64,000 nucleotides of DNA from Paractinoplanes maris (lineage in GTDB: Bacteria; Actinomycetota; Actinomycetes; Mycobacteriales; Micromonosporaceae): assembly GCF_023544465.1 (NCBI RefSeq), contig NZ_JALPVL010000017.1, positions 124,001-188,000 of the forward strand, given 5' to 3'. Within the stretch, counting starts at the first letter, position 1, and each line of letters opens with the position of its first letter. The position numbers and the translations under genes are program-made. Of this stretch, positions 24,990-33,014 are shown piece after piece. The notes beneath the pieces are model-generated. The model was not told the DNA's origin. It searched no databases and saw only the letters and a program-made list of their open reading frames with translations.

Positions 24990-25727
24990 GTGATTGTGGA
25001 AGATCGCGCTGCGCACGCCCAGTCGTTCGGTCCGGCCGCCGAGATCTACGAGCGCGGGCGGCCGTCCTATCCGGCCGAGGCCCTCGACTGGCTGCTCCCG
25101 GCCGGGCGGCCCCACGTCGTCGATCTCGGGGCGGGCACCGGGAAGCTGACCCGGCAGATCCGCGACCGGGGGCTCGACGTCACCGCGGTCGAGCCGTCGG
25201 CGGGCATGCTCGACCAGCTGCGGGTGTCGGTCCCCGACGTGAAGGCCGTGCTGGGCAGCGCCGAGGAGATCCCGCTGCCGGACGGATCGGCCGACGTGGT
25301 GCTGGTGGCGCAGGCGTGGCACTGGGTCGACCCGGCGCGCGCGGTGCCCGAGATCGACCGGGTACTCTCCCCCGGCGGGCGGCTCGGTCTGATGTGGAAT
25401 GTGCGCGACGAGCGCGCCGGCTGGGTACGCCGGCTGGGCGAGATCATCGGCTCGCCGGAGCAGAACCGCGACACCACCGTCGGCGGGCCGTTCGGGCCGG
25501 TCGAGACGGCGACGTTCGAGTGGTCCGAGCTGATCGGGCCCGAGCGCCTGATCGACCTGGTCGCCTCCCGCAGCTACGTGATCCTGCTCCAGCCCGACGA
25601 GCGGGCCGGGCTGCTCAGCGAGGTCCGCCGCCTGATGGCCACCCACCCCGATCTGGTGGGGCGCACCGAGTTCACGCTCCCCTACGTCACCGAGTGCGCC
25701 CGCGCGACGCTCCTCCCAGCCGTCTGA
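24990..25727 (+). CDS. Class I SAM-dependent methyltransferase
   Basis: A 245-aa Methyltransf_11/25-type enzyme. Motif I is VVDLGAGTGKLTRQI, the post-I acidic residue is in VTAVEPSAGML, and motif II/III is ADVVLVAQAWHWVDPARAVPE with LSPGGRLGLMWN. Starts with GTG at 24990 (an in-frame GTG at 24996 is also possible). The substrate is not predictable: the AWHWVD motif occurs in small-molecule methyltransferases of actinomycetes. Monocistronic; its 5' region diverges from csbD. Confidence 0.85.
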   Translation: MIVEDRAAHAQSFGPAAEIYERGRPSYPAEALDWLLPAGRPHVVDLGAGTGKLTRQIRDRGLDVTAVEPSAGMLDQLRVSVPDVKAVLGSAEEIPLPDGSADVVLVAQAWHWVDPARAVPEIDRVLSPGGRLGLMWNVRDERAGWVRRLGEIIGSPEQNRDTTVGGPFGPVETATFEWSELIGPERLIDLVASRSYVILLQPDERAGLLSEVRRLMATHPDLVGRTEFTLPYVTECARATLLPAV

Positions 25728-25833
25728 TCATTCAACCGCCCGACGGGTTCCGGGCGCTCGGCGCCGCATGCGGTGCGGCCGCTGCGCATCTACCGAGCCA
25801 CCGGCGGGAGCGCGAACGCGCGGGCGGCGAGCT

Positions 25834-26319
25834 TCAGGCGTGCGCGTCGGCGGCGGGGGCTGCGGCCGGGGTGATGCGGGGCGGGCGGTTCTCGTACGGG
25901 GTGGAGAGAACCACGGTCGTGCGGGTCGTCACGTTGGCGGCGGTGCGGATCTCCTGGAGCAGCCGCTCGAGGTCGGCCGGACTGCCCACCCGGACGAGGA
26001 GCATGTAGAAGTCCTCGCCGGCCACCGAGTAGCAGGAGTCGATCTCGGGGAGGTGCGCCAACCGCTCGGGCGCGTCGTCGGGCTGGGACGGGTCGAACGG
26101 CCGGATCGCCACGAACGCGGTCAACGGCAGCTCGAGCGCCTCGAACGAGACCTTGGCGCTGTATCCGGAGATCACGCCGCGCTGCTCGAGGCGGCGGACG
26201 CGCTGGTGCACGGCCGACACGCTCAGCCCGACCCGCTCGGCGAGGTCGGTGTAGGACAGGCGGCCGTCCGCGGTGAGGGCGCCCACGATCGCCCGGTCGA
26301 TCTCTTCCACGGGCGTCAC
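25834..26319 (-). CDS. Lrp/AsnC family transcriptional regulator
   Basis: A 161-aa regulator: N-terminal winged helix (EIDRAIVGALTADGRLSYTD, LAERVGLSVSAVHQRVRRLE, QRGVISGY) and a C-terminal RAM ligand-binding domain (LPLTAFVAIRPFD ... EIDSCYSVAGEDFYMLLVRV). The GEDFYMLLVRV strand is typical of the family. The tail PAAAPAADAHA is low-complexity. Lrp proteins respond to amino acids, lysine among them, and the gene lies near the kam cluster, so it is a candidate regulator of kamA/kdd. Starts at GTG 26319 or GTG 26310. Confidence 0.9.
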   Translation of the reverse strand: MTPVEEIDRAIVGALTADGRLSYTDLAERVGLSVSAVHQRVRRLEQRGVISGYSAKVSFEALELPLTAFVAIRPFDPSQPDDAPERLAHLPEIDSCYSVAGEDFYMLLVRVGSPADLERLLQEIRTAANVTTRTTVVLSTPYENRPPRITPAAAPAADAHA

Positions 26320-26383
26320 CCTACCGAATCGGACGCCCGTCCCCAGCGGACGCGCGACTCAAGATCGACAGCCGGACGAGCCC

Positions 26384-26463
26384 AGGACTGTCCGGCCGAT
26401 CACGCGGGGCCGCGGCGTGACCCAGGCGGCGCCGCGCTCCCCCGTGATCGGCCGGACAGGCCT
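26384..26463. repeat. Palindromic intergenic element, copy 1 (80 bp)
   Basis: Two 34-nt arms (26384-26417 and 26430-26463) pair with four mismatches around a 12-nt loop. The outer arm is AGGCCTGTCCGGCCGATCACG (right arm) against AGGACTGTCCGG at the left. It begins right at the stop codon of the DUF2007 gene (TGAGGCCTGTCC on the minus strand). The arm end is closely related to the larger element at 28,868. It may act as terminator of the DUF2007 gene, or be a MITE-like or REP-like repeat. Confidence 0.85.
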
Positions 26464-26717
26464 CAGCCCGCGTCGGTCTCGGCGTTTTTCTCGGCCTCAG
26501 CCAGCAGGGCGCGTGCGGGCGCCTCGTCCTCGGGGTTGACCTGCACCTGCACGCCGTCGGTGACACTCAGGGCCGGGTCGAGACCGCCGGCGTCGTCGGC
26601 CAGCGCGATCGCCCGCAGGCCGTTGCTGCGCAGCAGACCGACGATCAGGTCGGCCTCGATCTGGGAGCCGGCCACGGCGACGGTCACACCCTCAATTTTT
26701 TCCATGCGTGCCAGCAT
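26463..26717 (-). CDS. DUF2007 putative signal-transducing protein
   Basis: An 84-aa ferredoxin-like protein: VTVAVAGSQIEADLIVGLLR, SNGLRAIALADDAGG and VQVQVNPEDEAPARALLAE match the DUF2007 pattern (degenerate PII-like fold, helix plus VxVxxxDxxxAxxLL). It starts at ATG 26717 or ATG 26705 (MEKIEGVTVAV); the second aligns better with family starts. The function is unknown. Its stop codon forms the end of the palindrome. Confidence 0.75.
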   Translation of the reverse strand: MLARMEKIEGVTVAVAGSQIEADLIVGLLRSNGLRAIALADDAGGLDPALSVTDGVQVQVNPEDEAPARALLAEAEKNAETDAG

Positions 26718-26758
26718 CCCGGATGATCACTCGACACGCACGCCTGGCGCGACGCGTG

Positions 26759-27901
26759 TCACCCCTTGACCAGAGCGCGGCTGATCACCAGGCGCTGGAT
26801 CTGGTTGGTGCCCTCGACGATCTGCAACACCTTGGCCTCGCGGAACCAGCGCTCGACCGGGTGGTCGCTGACGTAGCCCGAACCGCCCAGCACCTGCACG
26901 GCGTCGGTGGTGACCCGCATCGCGGCGTCGGTGGCGAAGAGTTTCGCCTTGGCCGCCTCGGTCGAGAACGGCCGGCCGGCGTCCTTGAGCCGGGCCGCCG
27001 ACAGCAGCAGGGCCCGCGCCGCCGAGACCTGCGTGGACATGTCGGCCAGCAGGAACCCCACCCCCTGGAAGTCGGCGATCGGCCGGCCGAACTGCTCGCG
27101 CTCCCGGGCGTACGCGATCGCGTAGTCCGTCGCGGCCTGGGCCAGCCCCACGGCGCAGGCGGCGATGCCCAGCCGCCCGGCGTCGAGCGCCTCCATGGCG
27201 ATGCCGAAACCGCCGCCCTCCTCGCCCACCAGCCGGTCGGCGGGCAGGCGGCAGCCGTCGAGCACGATCTGCGACGGCGCCGACGAGCGCAGCCCCATCA
27301 CCCGCTCCGCCTTCTGCGGTTCGAGACCGGGGGTGCCCGCCTCGGCCAGCAGGCACGAGATGCCGCGGGCGCCCGCCACCCCCGTACGGCAGAAAAGGTT
27401 GTAGAAATCGGCGTCGCGCCCATGCGTGATCCAGGCTTTGGTGCCCGTGACGACCCACGTGTCACCGTCGCGGGTGGCCTTCGTGGTGAGCGCCGCCGCG
27501 TCACTGCCACCCTGCGGCTCGGACAGGCAATAGGCCCCGAGCAGCTCGCCGCCCAGCATGTCGGGCAGCATCTTGCGCTGGCCCTCGCTGCCGTGGGCAT
27601 GGACCGGATAGCAGGCCAGGGTGTGCACGCTGACCGCCTCGGCGATGGCCAGCCATGATCCGGCCAGTGTCTCGAGCACCTGCAGATAGACCTCGTAGGG
27701 CTGGCCGGCGCCACCCACCTCCTCGGGATAAGGCAGGCCGAGCAGTCCGGAGCGGCCCAGCGTGCGGATCACCTCACGGGGGAACACGCCGCGGTCCTCG
27801 TAGTCGTGCGCCTTTCCGGCCAGCTCGCGGTCGCAGAGCTCACGGGTCAGGTCGAGCAGGTCGTGGGCCTCATCGGTGGGGAGGATGCGATCTACCGTCA
27901 C
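26759..27901 (-). CDS. Acyl-CoA dehydrogenase
   Basis: A 380-aa flavoprotein of the short/branched-chain acyl-CoA dehydrogenase family. FAD and substrate motifs are present: LGAYCLSEPQGGSDAAAL, WVVTGTKAWITHG, and the catalytic base in VEGTNQIQR near the C-terminus, with YVSDHPVERWFREAKV. It oxidises acyl-CoA to enoyl-CoA, passing electrons to ETF. I start at GTG 27901; a longer frame to 28210 runs over the divergent exonuclease gene. Close to the lysine cluster, it could work on butyryl/crotonyl-CoA, but a general beta-oxidation role is equally likely. Confidence 0.92.
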   Translation of the reverse strand: MTVDRILPTDEAHDLLDLTRELCDRELAGKAHDYEDRGVFPREVIRTLGRSGLLGLPYPEEVGGAGQPYEVYLQVLETLAGSWLAIAEAVSVHTLACYPVHAHGSEGQRKMLPDMLGGELLGAYCLSEPQGGSDAAALTTKATRDGDTWVVTGTKAWITHGRDADFYNLFCRTGVAGARGISCLLAEAGTPGLEPQKAERVMGLRSSAPSQIVLDGCRLPADRLVGEEGGGFGIAMEALDAGRLGIAACAVGLAQAATDYAIAYAREREQFGRPIADFQGVGFLLADMSTQVSAARALLLSAARLKDAGRPFSTEAAKAKLFATDAAMRVTTDAVQVLGGSGYVSDHPVERWFREAKVLQIVEGTNQIQRLVISRALVKG

Positions 27902-27961
27902 AGGGGTCAGCTTAACGGTCGTTAGGGCAGCGGCGCGACAAGCGGGCACTATGGTGGCACG

Positions 27962-28870
27962 GTGACCGCACCACTGTTGGCCGTCGACGCACCCAGCCTC
28001 TACTTCCGTGCCTTCCACGGCATCCCGGAGAAAGCCGGTCAGACCAGCGCCGGCGAACCGGTGAACGCGATCCGCGGCTTCCTCGACATGCTCGCGCAGC
28101 TGATCCGCACCCGGCACCCCGATCGGCTGGTCTGCGCGCTCGACGCCAGCTGGCGGCCGGCCTGGCGGGTCGAGCTGGTGCCGTCGTACAAGAAGCACCG
28201 GGTCGCCCACGGCGACGTCGAGGTCGTCCCGCCCGCCCTCGAGAAGCAGATCCCGGTCCTGCTCGAGGTGCTGACAGCGGTGGGCATCCCGGCCTTCGGC
28301 GTCGACGGTTACGAGGCCGACGACGTGCTGGGCACGCTGGCGGCCACCCAGCCGGCGCCGGTCGAGGTGGTCTCGGGCGATCGCGACCTGTTCCAGCTGG
28401 TCGACGACGAGCGGGGCACCCGTCTGCTCTACTGCGGCCGCGGCGTGGCCAAGCTCGAGGACGCCGACAACGCCCTGGTCGAGGCCAAGTACGGGGTGCC
28501 CGCCAAGTGGTACGCCGATTTCGCGGCCATGCGCGGCGACGCCAGCGACGGCCTGCCCGGGGTGGCCGGCGTCGGCGAGAAGACGGCGGCCCGGCTGGTC
28601 ATGCGCTACGGCGGTGTCGAGCAGATCCTGGCCGCCCTGGACGACCCGGACGCGGGTTTCGCACCGGGCCTGCGCACCAAGCTCGACGACGCCCGCGACT
28701 ACCTGGCCCGGGCCCTGCCGGTCTGCAAGGTCGCGCTCGACGTCGAGCTGCCCGCCTTCGACCCGGCGCTACCTCGCTCCCCCGAGGACCCGGACGCCCT
28801 GCTGGCCCTGGCCGACCGCTGGAACCTCGCGTCCTCGGCCAAGCGCCTGATCGACGCACTGGCCGGCTAA
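27962..28870 (+). CDS. 5'-3' exonuclease (DNA polymerase I N-domain homologue)
   Basis: A 302-aa stand-alone flap/5'-3' exonuclease. Metal-binding acidic residues lie in LLAVDAPSLYFRAFHG, GYEADDVLGTLAATQ and VVSGDRDLFQLVDD; a helix-hairpin-helix follows in DASDGLPGVAGVGEKTAARL. It processes RNA primers or flaps. The GTG start at 27962 lies 60 bp from the divergent acyl-CoA dehydrogenase. The stop codon TAA is the first three bases of a 167-bp palindrome. Confidence 0.93.
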   Translation: MTAPLLAVDAPSLYFRAFHGIPEKAGQTSAGEPVNAIRGFLDMLAQLIRTRHPDRLVCALDASWRPAWRVELVPSYKKHRVAHGDVEVVPPALEKQIPVLLEVLTAVGIPAFGVDGYEADDVLGTLAATQPAPVEVVSGDRDLFQLVDDERGTRLLYCGRGVAKLEDADNALVEAKYGVPAKWYADFAAMRGDASDGLPGVAGVGEKTAARLVMRYGGVEQILAALDDPDAGFAPGLRTKLDDARDYLARALPVCKVALDVELPAFDPALPRSPEDPDALLALADRWNLASSAKRLIDALAG

Positions 28871-29034
28871 GGCCTGTCCTGTCGATCACGTGGGAGTGAG
28901 GCGAGGTCCAGGTGGTGGCTGGCGGCGGCCGCAGAGCGGTCGCATACCGGGGTTGTATGTGGCCGTTCTGCGGACGTCGTCAGGCGCCACCTGGACCACG
29001 CCGCAGCCCCGCGTGATCGACAAGACAGGCCTTA
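28868..29034. repeat. Giant palindromic intergenic element, copy 2 (167 bp)
   Basis: The whole gap between two convergent genes is one snap-back palindrome. 80-nt arms (28868-28947 and 28955-29034) match at 66 of 80 positions around a 7-nt loop. Outer ends read TAAGGCCTGTC on both strands, so the TAA stops of both flanking genes are the element's tips. Of the 14 mismatches, seven become G-U wobbles in a plus-strand transcript and two in a minus-strand one, hinting at selection on plus-strand RNA. The inner GGTCCAGGTGG and CCGCAGA blocks are also conserved between arms. It is related to copy 1. Confidence 0.93.
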
Positions 29035-29511
29035 GAGCGTCAGCGTCCAGGTCTCGCCACTGACCTCGCCCGCGCCGAAGCCGTCGTGCGACTCGGTGCG
29101 GTCGAGCGCGAATCCGCGCGCGACATAGATCCGGCGCGCGGATTTCTGCTGGTCGGTCGTCCAGAGACGCATCCGGGCGTAGCCGCTCGCGCGGGCGAAG
29201 CCGACGCACGCGTCGACCAGGGCACCGCCGACGCCGTGCCCCCGTGCGTCCGGGTGCACGAGCAGAACTCGCAGGACCGCTGTCCCGTCACCGCCGTCGA
29301 CACAGAGGACACAGCCGGCCCGGCGGCCGTCGAGCTCGGCGATCCAGGCGGCCTCGCGAGCCGGGTCGTGCCCGGCCGCATAGTCGGCCACGATCCGCGC
29401 CACGAGACCCTCGAACGACGTGCCCCACCCGCACTCGGCCGCGTAGAGCTCACCGTGCGCCATGACCACCCAGCCGAGATCCCCCGGCCGGCCCAGTTCG
29501 CGAATCACCAC
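29032..29511 (-). CDS. GNAT family N-acetyltransferase
   Basis: A 159-aa GNAT enzyme resembling the acetyltransferase half of MarR-GNAT fusions: MVIRELGRPGDLGWVVMAHG, AWIAELDGRRAGCVLCV, and acetyl-CoA loop VHPDARGHGVGGALVDACV, then ARRIYVARGFAL. The substrate is unknown. Start: GTG at 29511, with GGAG upstream; a second GTG follows at once. Its stop codon is inside the palindrome tip and its 5' end runs into the shortened TetR gene. Confidence 0.85.
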   Translation of the reverse strand: MVIRELGRPGDLGWVVMAHGELYAAECGWGTSFEGLVARIVADYAAGHDPAREAAWIAELDGRRAGCVLCVDGGDGTAVLRVLLVHPDARGHGVGGALVDACVGFARASGYARMRLWTTDQQKSARRIYVARGFALDRTESHDGFGAGEVSGETWTLTL

Positions 29512-29547
29512 GCGTACTCCTATGTCCGCCGGACCGGCCTCTCGGAG

Positions 29548-30033
29548 ATGTCACTGCGGCCCATCGCGGCGGCGATCGGCTCCAGTCCGCGGGTGCTGCT
29601 CTTCCTCTTCGGCAGCAAGGACGGGCTGATCCGGGCCCTTCTCGCCCGGGCCCGGGCCGACGAGCTGACCGCGGTCGACGGCCGCCTCTTCGCCGGGGCC
29701 GACGCGGCCGGCCTGGCGGTCTGGGAATGGCTGGCCGACCCGGGCAACGCGCCCCTGCTCCGGCTGTGGGTCGAGGCCTACGCCCGGTCACAGGGAGCCG
29801 GCGGCTCGCCGGAGGCCGCCGGCGGGCCGTGGGACGGGTTCGCCGCCGAGACCGTGGCCGACTGGCTCGACGTCCTGGCGAAAGCTCAGCCGCCGGAGGA
29901 GCGTGACTCCCCCGGCGGCCTGGCTCACCGCACGGCCGTGCTCGCCGTCCTGCGCGGTGCCCTGCTCGATGTGCTGGCCACCGGCGAGACCGAGCGGGTC
30001 ACCGCCGCCGTCCGCCGGCTGCTCAACCCTTGA
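29548..30033 (+). CDS. TetR-family regulator, N-terminally truncated
   Basis: 161 aa from the ATG at 29548. It holds the helix-turn-helix core MSLRPIAAAIGSSPRVLLFL, FGSKDGLIRALLARARADEL and a TetR-like ligand domain. Helix 1 is missing: just upstream in frame YVRRTGLSE is recognisable, then similarity stops where the divergent GNAT gene begins. No start codon would restore a normal N-terminus, so it may be a deletion remnant or a pseudogene. Its 3' end overlaps the SDR gene by 11 nt. Confidence 0.6.
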   Translation: MSLRPIAAAIGSSPRVLLFLFGSKDGLIRALLARARADELTAVDGRLFAGADAAGLAVWEWLADPGNAPLLRLWVEAYARSQGAGGSPEAAGGPWDGFAAETVADWLDVLAKAQPPEERDSPGGLAHRTAVLAVLRGALLDVLATGETERVTAAVRRLLNP

Positions 30034-30907
30034 CGATGTTCTCCAGGTCCTCCAGCAGACGGGGGTGGGTGGGCTTCCAGCCGAGGGCGTCGCGGGTGTG
30101 GGCGCTGGACGAGGGCTGGTCGGTGGCGAAGATCGCACCGAGCGGGCCGAACGCCTCCTCCGGCACCGGCTCGACCGGCAGGCCCAGGCGGCGCCCGATG
30201 ACCGCGGCGATGTCGCGCACCGCGTCGCCCTCGTCGTCCACGGCGTGCCAGGCGCTGCCGGCCGGTGCCTGCTCCAGGGCCAGCCGGAAGAGCACGGCCG
30301 CGTCGAGCGCGTGCACGGCCGGCCAGCGCTGGCTGCCGTCGCCCGGGTAACCGGACACCCCGGTGCGCCGCGCGATGCCGGTCAGCAGCCCGGCGAATCC
30401 GCCGTCGCCCCGGTTGTGGACCGTGCGCGGCAGACGGACGGCCGAGCTGCGGACCCCGCGCGCGGCCAGGCCGAGGGCGCCCATGACGGCGACGCCGCGG
30501 CCGCCGACCGGGCCGTCGGTCGGCAGCGGGTCGGCCTCGGTGGAGGCCCGGCCCGGCACCCACGGCGTTCCCGACACCGTGACGAACGGGCGGTCACTGC
30601 CGGTCAGCGCCTCGCCCAGGGTGGCGATCGCCGCGCTCTCCTCGGCGACCGACCGGGCGAGCGCCTCGGCAGTGCTGAAGTCGTTGCCGAAGGCCAGGTG
30701 GATCACGCCGTCGGCCCGGCCGGCCCCGGCTCGCAGGACGTCCAGGTCGGCCAGACCGCCGCGCAACGGCTCGGCCCCCGCCGCCTCGACGGCCCGGGCG
30801 GACGCGTCGGACCGGGCCAGCGCGAGGACGGTGTGGCCGTGGCCGAGCAGTTCGGGGAGGACGGCGGAACCGATCAGGCCGGTGCCGCCGGTGATGAAGA
30901 CGTGCAT
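30023..30907 (-). CDS. NAD(P)-binding SDR / epimerase-like protein
   Basis: A 294-aa atypical short-chain dehydrogenase. The Rossmann motif is MHVFITGGTGLIGSAVLPEL (GxxGxxG), then HTVLALARS and GVIHLAFGNDF; YxxxK catalytic residues are not obvious, as in NmrA/epimerase-like atypical members, with SWHAVDDEGDAVRDIA-type sequence later. I start at the ATG at 30907 (GGGAGTTTCC upstream). It diverges from a TetR gene with two shared operator sites between, so it is probably that regulator's target. The substrate is unknown. Confidence 0.85.
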   Translation of the reverse strand: MHVFITGGTGLIGSAVLPELLGHGHTVLALARSDASARAVEAAGAEPLRGGLADLDVLRAGAGRADGVIHLAFGNDFSTAEALARSVAEESAAIATLGEALTGSDRPFVTVSGTPWVPGRASTEADPLPTDGPVGGRGVAVMGALGLAARGVRSSAVRLPRTVHNRGDGGFAGLLTGIARRTGVSGYPGDGSQRWPAVHALDAAVLFRLALEQAPAGSAWHAVDDEGDAVRDIAAVIGRRLGLPVEPVPEEAFGPLGAIFATDQPSSSAHTRDALGWKPTHPRLLEDLENIVKG

Positions 30908-30924
30908 GGAAACTCCCGGAGGGT

Positions 30925-30977
30925 GATGGGACTCTTGTCCCGTCACGCTACCACGATGATGGGACAAGAGTCCCATC
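30925..30977. promoter_or_regulatory. Duplicated TetR operator between divergent SDR and tetR genes
   Basis: GGGACTCTTGTCCC at 30928-30941 and its exact reverse complement GGGACAAGAGTCCC at 30961-30974, each itself a GGGAC-N4-GTCCC dyad. The centres are 33 bp apart, about three helical turns. One site lies 21 bp before the SDR start, the other 19 bp before the TetR start. This is a typical self-regulated divergent TetR arrangement. Confidence 0.85.
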
Positions 30978-30992
30978 ACCTATGATGGGGGA

Positions 30993-31565
30993 ATGGCTCG
31001 ATGGGAACCAGGGGCGCGCGAGCGGCTCGTCGTGGCCGCGGTCGACCTGTTCGCCGAGCAGGGCTACGACAACACGACGGTCGCGCAGATCGCCGAGCGG
31101 GCCGGCGTCACGAAAAGCACCTTCTTCCGGCACTTCCCCGACAAGCGTGAGCTGCTGGTCGCCGGGCAGGAGACGCTGCGGCAACTGCTGGCCGAGGGCA
31201 TCGCCGAGGCGCCCGCCGAGGCCGGCCCGCTCGCGGCGGTGGCCGCCGGCCTGGTCCGGGCCTCGAGCGCGATGGGACCGGTCAACCGCGAGCTCGCCCC
31301 GCGCATCAAGGCCGCGGTCGCCGCCAGCACCGAGCTGCAGGAGCGCGACGCCCTCAAGAGCGTCAGCCTGGCCGAGGCCATGACCGAGGCCCTGCGCGCC
31401 CGCGGCGTGCCCGGCCCGGCCGCCGCCCTCGCGGCCGAGCTGGGCGTCCTGGCCTTCAAGCGCGGCTTCGCCGAGTGGTCGGGCCAGGACACCCGGGACG
31501 AGCTGGCCGGCTACACCTTGGACGCGCTCGACGAGCTGCGGGCCGCGGCCGCGTCGCTCGACTGA
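30993..31565 (+). CDS. TetR/AcrR family transcriptional repressor
   Basis: A 190-aa regulator with a complete N-terminal HTH: ERLVVAAVDLFAEQGYDNTT, VAQIAERAGVTKSTFFRHFP, DKRELLVAG. The C-terminal domain is Ala/Leu-rich and binds an unknown ligand. It probably represses itself and the divergent SDR gene through the twin GGGAC-N4-GTCCC sites. It may also control the MFS exporter that converges on it: the last 55 nt of the two genes overlap. Confidence 0.9.
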   Translation: MARWEPGARERLVVAAVDLFAEQGYDNTTVAQIAERAGVTKSTFFRHFPDKRELLVAGQETLRQLLAEGIAEAPAEAGPLAAVAAGLVRASSAMGPVNRELAPRIKAAVAASTELQERDALKSVSLAEAMTEALRARGVPGPAAALAAELGVLAFKRGFAEWSGQDTRDELAGYTLDALDELRAAAASLD

Positions 31566-32959
31566 CCACTGGCGGTCAGCACGTCGGCCAGGGCCGCCAC
31601 GAGGGCGACCACCACGAAGCTGACCGTCAGCCACAGCGCACCGCGGAAGGCCGGGCCCCAGTCGCCCTGCCCGGCGGCCAGCCGGCTGAAGAAGAACGAC
31701 CCGACCGCGGCGATCCCCATCGCCGTGCCGATGCGCTGACCGGTCTGCAGCACCGCCCCCGCGCTGCCGGCCCGGGCCACCGGCACCTCGGCCAGCGTGA
31801 GCGTCTGGTTGGGGCTGATCACCAGGCCGCTGCCCGCACCGGCCAGCAGCAGCGGCAGAGCGGCCGCCCAGCCGCCGCCCGAGCCCGGCACCACCTTGAG
31901 CATGATGTCGGTGAGCGCCAGCCCCACGATGACCGCCACCAGGCCGGCCCCCACCATGTGCCGGCCGAACCGCTGGACGTAGCGGCCGCCCACCGCCGCC
32001 GCGACCGCCGAGCCCACCGCGAACGGGGTGATCGCCAGGCCGGCCTCGAGGGCGCTGTAGCCGAGCCCGCTCTGCAGATACAGCGTGTAGATGAAGAAGA
32101 TCGTGGTGAACCCGGCGAAGTACAGCAGCCCGATGAGCGCGCCCAACGCGTACGACCGCACCTGGAACAGACTCAGCTCGATCAGCGCCGTCCGGTTCCG
32201 CCCGTAATACCGTTCCCAGGCCACGAAACCGGCCAGGATCAGCGCGCCGGCCACCGCCAGCAGCCACTTGCCGTTGCCCGTCCACTCACGCTCCTGGACC
32301 AGCGGCAGCAGCACCAGCACGACGCCGAGACCCAGCAGCCCCACGCCGACCGGGTCGAGGCTCTCGCGCCGCCGGTCGGCGGTCATCGCCGGGATCCAGC
32401 GGTAGCCCAGCCAGACCGCGGCGATGCCGATCGGGATGTTGAGGTAGAAGATCCAGCGCCAGCCCTCGGCCGGGCCGATCGTCGCGATCAGCACGCCGCC
32501 CAGCAACGGCCCGACCGCCGTGGAGACGCCGATCGTCGCGCCGAGCAGGCCGAAGGGCTTTCCGCGCTCCTTGGGCTCGAACATCTGCTGGATCAGGCCG
32601 GACACCTGCGGATTGACGATGCCGGCGGCGGCTCCCTGCACGAGCCGGGCGATCACCAGCCACAGCGCCGACTGGGCCAGACCGGCGGCCGCGCTGGCCA
32701 CCGTGAACAGGATCAGCCCGGCGATGAAGACGTTGCGCCGGCCACGGGCGTCGCCGAAGCGGCCGGCCGGCACCAGCAGCAGCCCGAAGGTGAGCGCGTA
32801 GCCGGAGAGCACCCACTGCAGCTCGGCCGAGCTGAGCTGGAGCTGGTCGCGGATGGAGGGCAGCGCCACGTTGACGATGCTCACATCGAGCAGGGTCATG
32901 AAGCCCGCCACCAGGGCGACTGTGAGCGCTTTCCAGCGCGTCGACTGATCCGTTGTCAC
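31511..32959 (-). CDS. MFS transporter, DHA2 (14-TM) drug exporter family
   Basis: A 482-aa permease. MTLLDVSIVNVALPSIRDQL (TM1, motif D1), GYALTFGLLLVPAGRFGDAR and RGRRNVFIAG (motif A), and GGVLIATIGPAEGWRWIFYLN (motif C) define the EmrB/QacA DHA2 family with about 14 helices. It exports drugs or metabolites by proton antiport. Start: GTG at 32959 (VTTDQSTRW); a longer frame into the oxidoreductase gene is a shadow. The C-terminal Ser-rich tail overlaps the TetR gene by 55 nt, convergent. Confidence 0.92.
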   Translation of the reverse strand: MTTDQSTRWKALTVALVAGFMTLLDVSIVNVALPSIRDQLQLSSAELQWVLSGYALTFGLLLVPAGRFGDARGRRNVFIAGLILFTVASAAAGLAQSALWLVIARLVQGAAAGIVNPQVSGLIQQMFEPKERGKPFGLLGATIGVSTAVGPLLGGVLIATIGPAEGWRWIFYLNIPIGIAAVWLGYRWIPAMTADRRRESLDPVGVGLLGLGVVLVLLPLVQEREWTGNGKWLLAVAGALILAGFVAWERYYGRNRTALIELSLFQVRSYALGALIGLLYFAGFTTIFFIYTLYLQSGLGYSALEAGLAITPFAVGSAVAAAVGGRYVQRFGRHMVGAGLVAVIVGLALTDIMLKVVPGSGGGWAAALPLLLAGAGSGLVISPNQTLTLAEVPVARAGSAGAVLQTGQRIGTAMGIAAVGSFFFSRLAAGQGDWGPAFRGALWLTVSFVVVALVAALADVLTASGQSSDAAAARSSSSASKV

Positions 32960-33014
32960 CGCTGGACCGTTCCCCGGTCGATACTTGACTAACCTGCGTT
33001 CTACTGTGTGCCGC

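Noticed and set aside
28868..29034. Ordinary rho-independent terminator
   Set aside because: 80-nt arms are far longer than a terminator stem and there is no T-run; a repeat element is the better description, even if it ends transcription.
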